A stretch of DNA of 64,000 nt from PRO6 sp035565775 (GTDB lineage: Bacteria > Pseudomonadota > Alphaproteobacteria > Rhizobiales > Xanthobacteraceae). Position 1 is the stretch's first letter. Every line of letters begins with the position of its first letter. The notes beneath the pieces were generated by a model that worked only from the letters and a program-made list of their open reading frames with translations, did no database searches and had not been told where the DNA came from. The stretch spans positions 62,001 to 126,000 of the forward strand of contig DATMRW010000012.1 in assembly GCA_035565775.1 (NCBI GenBank). Direction: 5' to 3'. Positions 34,501 to 42,338 of this stretch are shown here, one piece after another. The position numbers and the translations under genes were made by a program.

Positions 34501-35424
34501 GAGGAGGTCAGAGGGTCGCCATACTTCGTCGAAAGGCCACCCCTCAAAGACTACGCCGATCTCGAGCGGCGGATGCAAAGCGGGGAGATCGATGCAAGCA
34601 TCGAAATTCCTCCCGGTTTCGGCGAGGATCTCGAGCGTGGTCGTCCGGTGTGGATCTCGGTGTGGATCGACGGAGCCATGCCATATCGGGCGGAAACCAT
34701 CCGCGGCTATCTGGAAGGAATGCACCAGAACTATCTGACCGACCCGCTCATCAAAACGTCTTCGCCGGCCAATGCCAACCCGGCCGATCTCGAAATTCGG
34801 TTTAAGTACAATCAGGATTTCGACAGCATCTACGCAATGGTGCCGTCGACCATCGCAATGATGCTCGCCCTGTTTCCGGCGATACTCATGGCGCTTGCGA
34901 TCGTCCGCGAGAAGGAGCTGGGGTCGATCACCAACCTCTATGTCACTCCGGTCACGCGTCTGGAGTTTCTGGTCGGCAAGCAGCTTCCCTACATCGCCGT
35001 CGCATTGTTGAATTTCGCCATTCTGTTTGCGATGGCGGTTCTCCTCTTTCGCGTTCCGCTGAAGGGGAGTTTTTTGCTGCTGGTGCTGGGGACCCTCGTC
35101 TATGTAGCGGCCACGACTGCGTATGGCATGCTGATTTCAGCATTTTGCAAGAGCCAGATCGCGGCACTGTTCGGAACTGCGATTTTGACAATTCTGCCCG
35201 CAACGCAGTTTGCCGGAATGTTGACGCCGGTGTCGTCATTGTCCGGCGTCGCGCGCGTCATCGGGAGCGCCTTTCCGATGTCCTATTTCCTCCCGATCAG
35301 CGTGGGGGCCTTTACCAAGGGATTGGGATTTCGCGATTTGCAAGCCAATCTGCTCATTCTGTCGATCTTCGTTCCAGTCCTCATCGGGCTAAGCCTGCTG
35401 CTGCTCCCTAAACAAGGGAAATGA
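31564..35424 (+). CDS. rbbA: Giant HlyD/YhiI-RbbA reading frame (adaptor + two ABC ATPases + ABC-2 permease)
   Basis: Uninterrupted frame of 1286 residues. Residues 1-370 are a HlyD-type membrane-fusion protein with one membrane helix (about 56-77) and a long coiled-coil hairpin. Then come two ABC ATPase domains: NBD1 with Walker A GPDGVGKST (410-418), signature LSGGMRQK and LLILDEPTTGID; NBD2 with GSNGSGKTT, degenerate signature LPLGIRQR and LLILDEPTSGVD. An ABC-2 permease with about six membrane helices ends it. In other bacteria these are two proteins, YhiI and RbbA (about 910 residues), followed by YhhJ as here. No membrane helix separates the periplasmic adaptor from NBD1, so a single chain is topologically awkward. 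A GTG at 32677 with GAGG upstream may start RbbA separately. Start codon tentative; an ATG lies at 31552. Confidence 0.85.
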   Translation: MPLDKPQEQATETAERSEINDRHPASDQALAVVAHPPVPSPEKKPRRRFSKITIALSVVLIIAAVGGAIGWWVLSRSRLPAGISYGNGRIEADEIDIDTKFAGRLAQLYVDIGDTVNAGEVVARMDTSDIEQSLKKAQELVKQADRAIEEANATLAQQQTQQTLAEQEMERAAALLKNGWTTQEIYDQRRQALDGAKAGVNAAQARIAQAEHARQAAEHDVQLYTVNIKDNELVAPRFGRIQYRVANIGEVLPAGGRVFTMLDMGYVYMDIYLPTLEAGKVLVGTDARIVLDAYPNHPIPAKVSFVASRAQFTPKTVETKNERDKLMFRIRVRIDRERSLQHADYVRSGLPGVAYIKTDPKVNWPSNLEAAVIPSCVASLDGVVQRYGKVAALDDVYLAIPGGCVVGVIGPDGVGKSTLLGIVAGARRIQMGKVFVLGEDIAKASRRAAICSRIAYMPQGLGKNLYPDLSVRENILFFARLFGLSADEQRWRIAELLESTDLEAFQHRPAKKLSGGMRQKLGLCCSLVHDPDLLILDEPTTGIDPLSRRSFWDLIGRIRARRPGISVMVATAYMEEAERFDWLVAFDGGRILATGTPKELMEKTGARTIEDAFVSLLPGRSRRIEEAFRKRPIADVNGEPIIVAHDLTCRFGDFTAVDRVSFAIGKGEIFGFVGSNGSGKTTTMKMLTGLLPATAGEVRLFGKLLDPDDLEARRRVGYMAQSFSLYGELTVRQNLVLQMRLFHLDMRASRKRIAKLADTFGLTRYLDVRSDDLPLGIRQRVSLAVAVVHDPELLILDEPTSGVDPIARDQFWDLLGDLSRNHGVTIFVSTHFMSEAARCDRLSLMHAGRVLATDTPDALVRARAAANLEDAFISYLEEATGDQKSPAEETRPAPRAPITPDLHGSDRSARHAYFSPQRLLACTIREGLELIRDPIRLMFALFGTALLMIVFGYGVSTDVNNLTFAVLDRDQTHESRAYLEEVRGSPYFVERPPLKDYADLERRMQSGEIDASIEIPPGFGEDLERGRPVWISVWIDGAMPYRAETIRGYLEGMHQNYLTDPLIKTSSPANANPADLEIRFKYNQDFDSIYAMVPSTIAMMLALFPAILMALAIVREKELGSITNLYVTPVTRLEFLVGKQLPYIAVALLNFAILFAMAVLLFRVPLKGSFLLLVLGTLVYVAATTAYGMLISAFCKSQIAALFGTAILTILPATQFAGMLTPVSSLSGVARVIGSAFPMSYFLPISVGAFTKGLGFRDLQANLLILSIFVPVLIGLSLLLLPKQGK
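32668..32679 (+). promoter_or_regulatory. Internal Shine-Dalgarno and GTG, possible separate RbbA start
   Basis: GAGG (32668-32671) lies five bases before an in-frame GTG (32677), exactly where the adaptor domain ends and the first ATPase domain begins. Initiation here gives a protein of 915 residues, the usual RbbA length. Confidence 0.55.
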
Positions 35425-35439
35425 CAGGGGATATTCTGA

Positions 35440-36564
35440 ATGCGCAAGTTGTCGAATATCTTCTGGCTCGGGACCAAGGAACTGCGAAGCTTTCTGAGCG
35501 ATTTCGTCCTGCTTGGCCTGGTGTTCTATTCGTTCTCGATCGCGATCATCAGTCAGGCCCAGAGCTATTCCCAGGAGCTTCACAACGCCTCCATTGCATT
35601 TGTTGACGAGGACAATTCGGAGCTAAGCCGCCGCATCATCGCAGCATTTCTTCCGCCGTACTTCAAACGCCCGGAGCTGATCGAGGAGCGTGATATAAAT
35701 CGCCTGATGGATCTCGGGCGGTATACTTTCATCATCAATATTCCGCCGAACTTCCAGCGCGACATCCTGGCGCGACGGTACCCCGACCTGCAGATCAATG
35801 TTGACGCGACCGCGATGGTGCAGGCCGGTCTTGGCGCCGGCTACACCCAACAAATCATCAACACGGAAATCGCGACGTTTCTTTCCCGAACCGAGGCAAC
35901 GCCGACCCCGCTCGTCAATCTGGCGATACGCATCGCGTACAATCCGAACGTGACAACCGCGTGGTTCACCAGCGTGATGGGCATCATCAACAGCGTCACG
36001 ATGCTGGCGATTGTCCTTGCGGGAGCGGCAATCGTGCGCGAGCGGGAGAGGGGGACGATGGATCATCTCATGGTGATGCCCCTGACATCGTTCGAGATCG
36101 CCATGTCAAAGATCTGGGCCAACGGATTGGTCATCGCGATAGCCGTGGCGCTGTCGTTGTATTTTGTGGTGCAGCTTCTGCTCAAGGTGCCCATTGCCGG
36201 CTCCATCCCGCTGTTCCTGCTCGGGGCCTCCATCTATCTGTTCTTCGCGACGTCGATCGGCATCTTTTTGGGAACGGTGGCCCGGTCCATGCCGCAGCTC
36301 GGGCTGCTCTACATGCTGGTTGCGGTGCCGATGAATCAGCTATCCGGCAGCTCGACGCCGCTGGAGAGCATGCCGCCCCTGCTGGCGAAGATCATGCAGA
36401 TTTCGCCGTCCACCCATTTCGTATCGTTCGCCCAGTCAATCCTTTATCGCGGTGCGGGCTTCAGTGTCGTATGGACCCAGTTTCTCGCAATTGCCGTGAT
36501 CGGCGCTTTGTTTCTCGGCCTGTCGCTGCTGCGGTTCAGAGCCGTCGCCGCCAGGCCGGCTTAG
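35440..36564 (+). CDS. yhhJ: ABC-2 type permease (YhhJ-like)
   Basis: Membrane protein of 374 residues with one N-terminal helix, a periplasmic domain of about 150 residues ('HNASIAFVDEDNSELSRRIIAAFLPPYF') and a group of C-terminal helices. It ends in the ABC-2 pattern 'RERERGTMDHLMVMPLTSFEIAMSKIWANG'. This is the partner permease found after rbbA in the YhiI-RbbA-YhhJ set. It follows the giant frame by 15 bp and is cotranscribed. Together they probably form an exporter; RbbA in E. coli was first described as a ribosome-associated ATPase. Confidence 0.9.
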   Translation: MRKLSNIFWLGTKELRSFLSDFVLLGLVFYSFSIAIISQAQSYSQELHNASIAFVDEDNSELSRRIIAAFLPPYFKRPELIEERDINRLMDLGRYTFIINIPPNFQRDILARRYPDLQINVDATAMVQAGLGAGYTQQIINTEIATFLSRTEATPTPLVNLAIRIAYNPNVTTAWFTSVMGIINSVTMLAIVLAGAAIVRERERGTMDHLMVMPLTSFEIAMSKIWANGLVIAIAVALSLYFVVQLLLKVPIAGSIPLFLLGASIYLFFATSIGIFLGTVARSMPQLGLLYMLVAVPMNQLSGSSTPLESMPPLLAKIMQISPSTHFVSFAQSILYRGAGFSVVWTQFLAIAVIGALFLGLSLLRFRAVAARPA

Positions 36565-36636
36565 GATGATCGGTCGGCATCTTTGTGAAGAGGAGCGGTC
36601 GTCGGGCGCGTCGGGGGCGGGGAACTACATTTGACC

Positions 36637-36676
36637 GGTCTCCCAAGTTGCAGATAGTTGCAGCTTGGGAGAGACC
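36637..36676. terminator. Hairpin between yhhJ and hsp20
   Basis: GGTCTCCCAAG (36637-36647) pairs with CTTGGGAGAGACC (36664-36676), with a 2-base bulge, and inner TTGCA/TGCA pairs extend it. The position between convergent genes suggests a two-way terminator. Confidence 0.6.
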
Positions 36677-36696
36677 TCATGGCGAGGCAGTTTGAC

Positions 36697-37221
36697 TCAG
36701 GTCGCACTCTTGACCGCAATCTTTTTCGCCGCCTTCTGCGCTTCCGGGCTTTTCGGCAGTGTCACAGTCAAAACGCCCTTCTTGAAGGTCGCTTCGATCT
36801 TCTCGGGATCGATGCCTTCGGGAAGACGGAACGAGCGTTCGAACGTTCCGAAACGGCGCTCATGCAGATAGTAGTCCTTCTTCTTCTCTTCCTTTTCTTC
36901 TTGCTTTTCGCCCTTGATGGTCAAGCCGCCATCCACGAGCTTCACCTCGATGTCCTTCTCATCCATCCCGGGAAGCTCGGCCGTGATCTCATAGGCCTTG
37001 TCGTTTTCGGTGATGTCGGCCGCCGGCAAAGCGGTGACGGCCAGTTGGCGTTGCCAGAATGGCTCCATCTCGAACATCGGGCGGCGGAAGGGCGCGCCCA
37101 AGAAGTCGCGATTAAAATCTTCAAATAGGCGGTCGATCTCGTGACGAAGACTGGAGAAAGGATGCCATGGCACTGAAGCGCCTTCGGTCCGGACGGGCAG
37201 TTTGCTTGAGGTCTCGGCCAT
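36697..37221 (-). CDS. Hsp20/alpha-crystallin small heat-shock protein
   Basis: ATP-independent holdase chaperone of 174 residues. The alpha-crystallin domain spans about 63-160: 'PAADITENDKAYEITAELPGMDEKDIEVKL' in pieces, then 'GGLTIKGEKQEEKEEKKKDYYLHERRFGTFERSFRLP' in pieces, and the conserved 'KKGVLTVTLPK'. The N-terminus ('PFSSLRHEIDRLFEDFNRDF') is that of the IbpA-like class found in FixK-type stress clusters. A FixK-type box is centred 70 bp upstream. A Lys-rich tail follows. Confidence 0.95.
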   Translation of the reverse strand: MAETSSKLPVRTEGASVPWHPFSSLRHEIDRLFEDFNRDFLGAPFRRPMFEMEPFWQRQLAVTALPAADITENDKAYEITAELPGMDEKDIEVKLVDGGLTIKGEKQEEKEEKKKDYYLHERRFGTFERSFRLPEGIDPEKIEATFKKGVLTVTLPKSPEAQKAAKKIAVKSAT

Positions 37222-37284
37222 CTTTGAATCCTCCGATTGAAACGCGAAACGATGGCCTTGTACTTCGGGCAGATTCGGCTCAGG

Positions 37285-37298
37285 TTGACTTGGCTCAA
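37285..37298. promoter_or_regulatory. FNR/FixK-type box between hsp20 and APH-like kinase gene
   Basis: TTGACTTGGCTCAA, exact TTGA-N6-TCAA, centred 70 bp from the hsp20 start on the minus strand and about 152 bp from the gene at 37444 on the plus strand. The distance favours hsp20. Confidence 0.7.
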
Positions 37299-37443
37299 TT
37301 CCTAGCGATCCGCAGCGATTTTTTTGCAGAAGGAGGCATCGGCCGGGCGGCGGCTTTAAGCATGCGATGCGTGGCCCGGAACTCGCTCCGGCACCGTCCA
37401 GCCTGCCATCTGCCGCGTGATTTCAACAGGAAAGCACGGACTT

Positions 37444-38973
37444 ATGGATCAGCAAGAGGTCATCGCGTTTCTGTCCGACGGGGCGAACTACGGCAAACCG
37501 GGCGTCGCGGTAGAGCGGATCGAGACGCATGTTTCCATCATCTTTCTGATCGGTGATCGGGCCTTTAAGCTCAAGCGCGCGATTTCTTTCCCTTATCTGG
37601 ATTATTCGACACCAGCCCGGCGCGAAACCTGCTGCAAGGCGGAGCTTGAACTCAATCGGCGAACCGCCCCGGCGATCTATCTTCGTGTCCGCGCCATTGG
37701 GCGCGGTGCGCATGGGGAGCTTGCGTTCGATGAGGGCGATATCGTCGATTGGGTGCTGGAAATGCGCCGTTTCTCGCAGGATGCGCTGTTTGACCGGCTC
37801 GCCAGCGCAGGAAAGCTCACTCCTCAACTGATGCGGGATCTGGCGGATGTCATTGCCGCGTTCCATCGCGCTGCTGCGATCACCTTCGAATACGGCGGCC
37901 GCGCGGGCATCGAGGCGACGGTGGTCGGCAATCATGACAATCTGCTGCGGTCATGTCCGCCGCTTGAGATGCAAGACGTTCAGCAGGTTTATGCCGCATC
38001 CGTTCGCCGGATTTCGGCGGTCGGCGCGCTTCTCGATGCTCGGCGGGACGCGGGCATGGTCCGCCGCTGCCATGGCGACCTCCATCTGCGCAATGTATGT
38101 CTCTTTGACGGTCGTCCAACGCTGTTCGATTGCATCGAATTCAGCGACGCGCTGGCCTGTATCGACGTGCTCTACGATCTGGCGTTTCTGTTGATGGATC
38201 TGGCGCATTGTGGCGCAAACGATCTCGCCAGCATTGTCTTCAACCGCTATCTGGACATGACGGCCGATTTTGAGGGCCTCGCCGCGCTTCCGCTGTTTAT
38301 GTCCGCGAGGGCAGCGGTGCGTGCACATGTGTCGGCGCTGGCGAATACGCAGAATCCATCGCGCCAGCGAGCGGGCGATGCGTGGTCCTATCTCGCACTC
38401 GCGGGGACGCTTCTTCGCTCGCATTCGCCGCGCCTGATTGCGATCGGCGGATTGAGCGGCGTCGGAAAATCAACGCTCGCTCTGGCGCTTGCGCCCGATT
38501 TCCCGCCGGCCCCCGGGGCGCGCGTGATCCGCAGCGACGTCCTTCGCAAACGGTTGTTCGATCTTGTGCCCGAAACGCGGCTGCCGCCCGCCACCTACAC
38601 CGCAGCGACGACAAAGCGTGTTTATCAAGGCCTTTACGACCAGGCCGCAGCCGTTTTGAGCGCTGGCTATACGGCGATCGTCGACGCGGCCTTTATCAAA
38701 GAAGAGGAGCGCCGCCGTATCGGCGCTTTGGCAGAAGCCCATGCGGTTCCATTCACTGGCGTGTGGCTTGAAGCGCCGGCCGAAGTGCTGGCAACGCGAA
38801 TTCGCGCACGTCGTCACGATGCCTCCGATGCCGACACCGAGGTTCTGCAGCAGCAGCTCTGCATCGATACCGGAATGATCATGTGGCACCGGATCGATGC
38901 GTGCCGCGACACGGCCTCGACCCTTGCGGCAATTCGCGCTTTGATCGCACCTTCGGGCAGCGGCGTTCCTTAA
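37444..38973 (+). CDS. Bifunctional aminoglycoside-phosphotransferase-like / P-loop kinase protein
   Basis: Protein of 509 residues with two kinase-like parts. Residues 1-320 have the APH fold: 'DRAFKLKRAISFPYLDYST' near the N-terminus and the catalytic-loop-like 'RCHGDLHLRNVCLFDG' followed by 'LFDCIEFSD'. Residues 330-500 form a P-loop kinase with Walker A GLSGVGKS (336-343), 'RSDVLRKRLF' and 'IVDAAF'. Similar proteins are common beside universal stress proteins and PEP synthase in proteobacteria, but the substrates are unknown; the APH name does not imply drug resistance. A related protein lacking the P-loop half is encoded at 44426-45520. Confidence 0.85.
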   Translation: MDQQEVIAFLSDGANYGKPGVAVERIETHVSIIFLIGDRAFKLKRAISFPYLDYSTPARRETCCKAELELNRRTAPAIYLRVRAIGRGAHGELAFDEGDIVDWVLEMRRFSQDALFDRLASAGKLTPQLMRDLADVIAAFHRAAAITFEYGGRAGIEATVVGNHDNLLRSCPPLEMQDVQQVYAASVRRISAVGALLDARRDAGMVRRCHGDLHLRNVCLFDGRPTLFDCIEFSDALACIDVLYDLAFLLMDLAHCGANDLASIVFNRYLDMTADFEGLAALPLFMSARAAVRAHVSALANTQNPSRQRAGDAWSYLALAGTLLRSHSPRLIAIGGLSGVGKSTLALALAPDFPPAPGARVIRSDVLRKRLFDLVPETRLPPATYTAATTKRVYQGLYDQAAAVLSAGYTAIVDAAFIKEEERRRIGALAEAHAVPFTGVWLEAPAEVLATRIRARRHDASDADTEVLQQQLCIDTGMIMWHRIDACRDTASTLAAIRALIAPSGSGVP

Positions 38974-39008
38974 GTCCCTGCGTGACGTAGCGGGCCTCGT
39001 CGCGGGCG

Positions 39009-39845
39009 CTATCGTTCCTGATCCAGGCGAAAGACGATCACCGGGGACGTCGTGTCGCGGATGACGCGCCGCAACGTTCGCGCCCGATCCGGCTCGAGCA
39101 CCCCGCGCCAGCCCAGCACGATGAGATCGCTCTGCCGGGCGAAATTGACGATCGCGGAGCCGGCGTCTCCTTGAGCGACCATGAGGTCGACTTTGACTCC
39201 ATCTCTTGCGCCCCCGAGGGCGCGCAGCCGGTCGACGAACTCCTGCGCCCAGGTCCGCCACTCGTGTTGCGGCTGGTCGACATAGCGCGGCGACAGCAGC
39301 GTTCCCGGCTCCGCGGCGCGCTCGGCGCCCGGCGTCGCGACATGGAGCACAACAAGTTCTGCAGCAGCCATCGAGGCAAAGTCGGTCGCAGGCCCCATGG
39401 TCGCCGCGCTCGTCGGAGTGCCGTCGTGGGGCACGAGCAGCCGGTGCAGGCCCCAGTGCTTGCGTCCCCGGCCCGAGGGAACGAGGACGACCGGGCACGG
39501 AGCCGTGCGGAGCACCGCAGCCGCGACAGTTCCGAGGGCGCGCGTGGGCAGATCGGTCCGAACCCGCGGGCACATCACGATCATGGCGGCCTGGCGCTCG
39601 CTGGCTTCGCGGGTGATGGCAGCCGCCGCCGCGCCCGTCCGCTGCTCCACCACGAGCCCTTGCACTTCCTGAGATGACAGCTTCATGCGCTCGATCAGCG
39701 CGGCGGGCTCTAGAGCGTCGTCGCTGACATGAAGGATGACAATGGTCGCTCGCAACAATTCGGCAAAGCCGCGCGCCACAGGTATCGCGGCCGTCGCGCG
39801 CACGGAGCCATCGAGGGGAACCAGCACTGTCTTGTGAGGCGTCAT
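39009..39845 (-). CDS. Universal stress protein, two UspA domains
   Basis: Cytoplasmic stress protein of 278 residues made of two UspA-like domains. The first starts 'KTVLVPLDGSVRATAAIPVARGFAE'; the second begins near residue 133 with 'HRLLVPHDGTPTSAATMGPA' and ends 'SDLIVLGWRGVL...VIRDTTSPVIVFR'. The ATP-binding Gly-rich loop is degenerate in the first domain. The ATG overlaps the stop of the GH65 gene as ATGA, an unusual coupling of a stress protein to a sugar phosphorylase. Both sit behind the FixK-type box at 42202. Confidence 0.9.
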   Translation of the reverse strand: MTPHKTVLVPLDGSVRATAAIPVARGFAELLRATIVILHVSDDALEPAALIERMKLSSQEVQGLVVEQRTGAAAAAITREASERQAAMIVMCPRVRTDLPTRALGTVAAAVLRTAPCPVVLVPSGRGRKHWGLHRLLVPHDGTPTSAATMGPATDFASMAAAELVVLHVATPGAERAAEPGTLLSPRYVDQPQHEWRTWAQEFVDRLRALGGARDGVKVDLMVAQGDAGSAIVNFARQSDLIVLGWRGVLEPDRARTLRRVIRDTTSPVIVFRLDQER

Positions 39846-42139
39846 CGCTCGACCTCTTTCCATTCGGTCCATCCCGCCGCGTCGCCTTGTAGGATATAGC
39901 GTTGTCCGGCGCGCGCACGGCAGGCCGGCCCGTCAAGCACGGCGATGCTCATTTCGTCTCCGCGCTCGACCGTTACCTCGATTTGTCTCGGCGCAGTCCG
40001 CAAGCACAGACGCAGCAATCGGCCGCGACATTGCAGCGGGAACGACATTTCAACCCATCCTGGAAGCAGGTGAGGATCGACGGCGATGCCGTCGTCGCCC
40101 AAGCGCAATCCGGCAGCCCCGAAGACAGCCGCCCGCCAGAGGCCGCCGAGCGCGCCCATATGCACGCCGCCAGCGGCATTGCCCACGTTGTTGGAAAGGT
40201 CGATCTCGGCCGCCTGTTGAAAATAGGCCTGCGCGAGGGCGAGATCGCCAAGCCGAGCAGCCACAAGCGCATGGAGGGCAGGGCTCAGCGAGCTGCCATG
40301 GACGGTGCGCGGCCCGTAGTAGCGGAAGTTGGCTTCATGCACCGCCGCCGGCCACGGGTCCCAGAGCTCGGCGCTGAGCGCGACCACGTCGGCCTGCTTG
40401 CAGACCTTGGAGCGGGCCACCCGTTCCGCGCCGAGGCACACGTCGACCGGCGCGGAGCAATCCATCAGCGTCGTTTGGTCGATGTCTTCGAGTTTGAAGT
40501 AGCCGGCGAACTGCTCGAACAGCTTTGTGGCTGGGTCAAAACCCGTGACCAGCACGCTGGCCAGTTTCCGCCAGGTTTGCGGTTCGTCTTCGGTGAGGCC
40601 AAGCCGCGCCGCGAGCCGCTGCCAGGTGTCGAGGCGATTGCCTTTCAGGAACGCCACGGCATCGGCGGCGCGGTCAAGGTTAAACGCCGCCATGGCATTG
40701 GTATAGGCATTGTCATCGACCAGTTCGTGATACTCGTCCGGACCGATCACCTGCCGGATGTGGGCGCGGCCTTCGGTCTCGACCTCCGCCCGGCTTACCC
40801 AGAAGCGCGCGGTTTCCACGAGGATCTCTACGCCCGCGGTTGCCATGAAGGCGTCGTCGCCGGTTGCCCGCCAATATTGCCAGACACCATAGGCAATGTC
40901 GGCGCTGATGTGCAGTTCGTGCTTCCCGGTGCGGATGATGACGAGATGCCCGTCGGGGGCGACGACAGTGCTTGGCGTTACCTCATCGCCCGTATCGGCG
41001 GACTCCCACGCATAGAATGCGCCCTCATAGCCGTGCGCCTTGGCCTTGCGGCGCGCGGCGTCGAGCGAGTGGTAGCGATACATCAACAGTGCCCGCGCAG
41101 CCGGCGGATCAGTGAAGACATAGAACGGGAGCATATAGATCTCGGTGTCCCAGAAGACGTGCCCGCGATAAGCTTCCCCGGTGAGACCTCGCGCGCCAAT
41201 CGATACGTGCTCGTCACCGGGGTTGGCGGCCGCGATCAGGTGATAGACCGCAAAGCACAGTGCCCGTTGGATTTCCTGATCGCCGAGAATTCGAATTTCG
41301 GCGGCTTCGCGTCTCTCCCGCCAGGCTTTGAGATGCGCCGAAGCGGCAGCCGCAAAGCCCGTGGCAGAAGTGGCGACGAGCTTGTCGTGCGCCGTCGTCA
41401 CAGGCCTCGCCGCGTCACGGGAAGTGAAGACCGCGATCATGCGCTCGAGGGAGGCCGTTTCGCCGAGCCCGAGCTGCATTGACCGGTGCTCGTCCTGGTC
41501 CGTCGGCGAATGCACCGCTTCTTGGCCTGCCACGCCTTGCAACTGAGACACTGCCGCGACGCCGAGCTCCGTGCCGGACACGCGCATGCGCACGCCGTCG
41601 GAGTGGTAGAGCATATCATCGACATCCGTGCGCGCGCCTTCCGGGAAACCCAGGCGTGTGACCAGACCGATCCTGCCCGCATAGTTCTCGGCGGTCACAG
41701 TCACCGATTGGAGCAGCAGATGCCGGTCCGCGAGGGAGGCAATCTGGAGATCGGTCACTCGCGTGATCCGCCCGCTCGGGTCCTGCTGCCGCCACTCCCG
41801 CCACAAGATGCCCTGCCGGAGGTCGAGCATTCGCCGATAGGAGAGCATGCGGCCGGCTTCGCAGGACAGCCGCCGCTCTTCGACCATCACCTCGACATGC
41901 AGCCAGGGGGGAAGCACGGCGAGCCGCGGCCCGAAATCGCGATCGCTCACAAAGAGGCCGGCCACGAAGGTCGCAGGACGCATGAACCTGCTGCCTTCGG
42001 GAAACGAGGCACGCGCGCTGAGATAGCCGTTGCCGACGGCAAGGATCGCCTCGATCTCACGCTCGCGCGCCGGGTCGATGCCGTCTTCGACCAGGAGCCA
42101 ATCCGGATCTGCGGAGGGCGAAAGCACGAAGTCACTCAT
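39842..42139 (-). CDS. Glycoside hydrolase family 65 protein (disaccharide phosphorylase/hydrolase)
   Basis: Large enzyme of 765 residues of the trehalose/maltose/kojibiose phosphorylase family. The N-terminal beta domain ('AILAVGNGYLSARASFPEGS') leads to an (alpha/alpha)6 barrel with 'HVFWDTEIYMLPFY' and the general acid Glu in 'VIGPDEYHE' (about E469). It uses phosphate or water to split an alpha-linked disaccharide; phosphorolysis would give glucose 1-phosphate without ATP, an advantage when energy is short. The specific sugar cannot be told. No beta-phosphoglucomutase gene is adjacent. The ATG at 42139 is preferred over upstream ATGs, one of which touches the FixK-type box. Confidence 0.88.
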   Translation of the reverse strand: MSDFVLSPSADPDWLLVEDGIDPAREREIEAILAVGNGYLSARASFPEGSRFMRPATFVAGLFVSDRDFGPRLAVLPPWLHVEVMVEERRLSCEAGRMLSYRRMLDLRQGILWREWRQQDPSGRITRVTDLQIASLADRHLLLQSVTVTAENYAGRIGLVTRLGFPEGARTDVDDMLYHSDGVRMRVSGTELGVAAVSQLQGVAGQEAVHSPTDQDEHRSMQLGLGETASLERMIAVFTSRDAARPVTTAHDKLVATSATGFAAAASAHLKAWRERREAAEIRILGDQEIQRALCFAVYHLIAAANPGDEHVSIGARGLTGEAYRGHVFWDTEIYMLPFYVFTDPPAARALLMYRYHSLDAARRKAKAHGYEGAFYAWESADTGDEVTPSTVVAPDGHLVIIRTGKHELHISADIAYGVWQYWRATGDDAFMATAGVEILVETARFWVSRAEVETEGRAHIRQVIGPDEYHELVDDNAYTNAMAAFNLDRAADAVAFLKGNRLDTWQRLAARLGLTEDEPQTWRKLASVLVTGFDPATKLFEQFAGYFKLEDIDQTTLMDCSAPVDVCLGAERVARSKVCKQADVVALSAELWDPWPAAVHEANFRYYGPRTVHGSSLSPALHALVAARLGDLALAQAYFQQAAEIDLSNNVGNAAGGVHMGALGGLWRAAVFGAAGLRLGDDGIAVDPHLLPGWVEMSFPLQCRGRLLRLCLRTAPRQIEVTVERGDEMSIAVLDGPACRARAGQRYILQGDAAGWTEWKEVER

Positions 42140-42201
42140 CCGGGCTGCGCATGCGTTTACACTCCCGGCGGCAAAACTCATTCGCGGACGATGCTGCGGC
42201 A

Positions 42202-42215
42202 TTGATTTCGATCAA
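42202..42215. promoter_or_regulatory. FNR/FixK-type box upstream of GH65 gene
   Basis: TTGATTTCGATCAA, perfect TTGAT-N4-ATCAA dyad, centred about 69 bp from the GH65 start on the minus strand. Confidence 0.8.
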
Positions 42216-42272
42216 CGCGGAGCGGCTTTGCGTTGAGGGATTTGCCGACGCGCCTCCCCCCATCAGCAAAAC

Positions 42273-42286
42273 CTGATTTGCATCAA
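42273..42286. promoter_or_regulatory. Near-consensus FNR/FixK-type box upstream of polX
   Basis: CTGATTTGCATCAA, one mismatch (first base) to TTGA-N6-TCAA, centred 60 bp before the polX start, the same spacing seen at several exact boxes here. Confidence 0.55.
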
Positions 42287-42338
42287 TGCCGGTCCGCGGC
42301 ATGCGCCAAGAATGGTTGCGTGCAAAAGGCTTTCGACG

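Noticed and set aside
39902..41482. 526-codon plus-strand frame opposite the GH65 gene
   Set aside because: Antisense to a GH65 gene with intact catalytic motifs; no start signal or domain.
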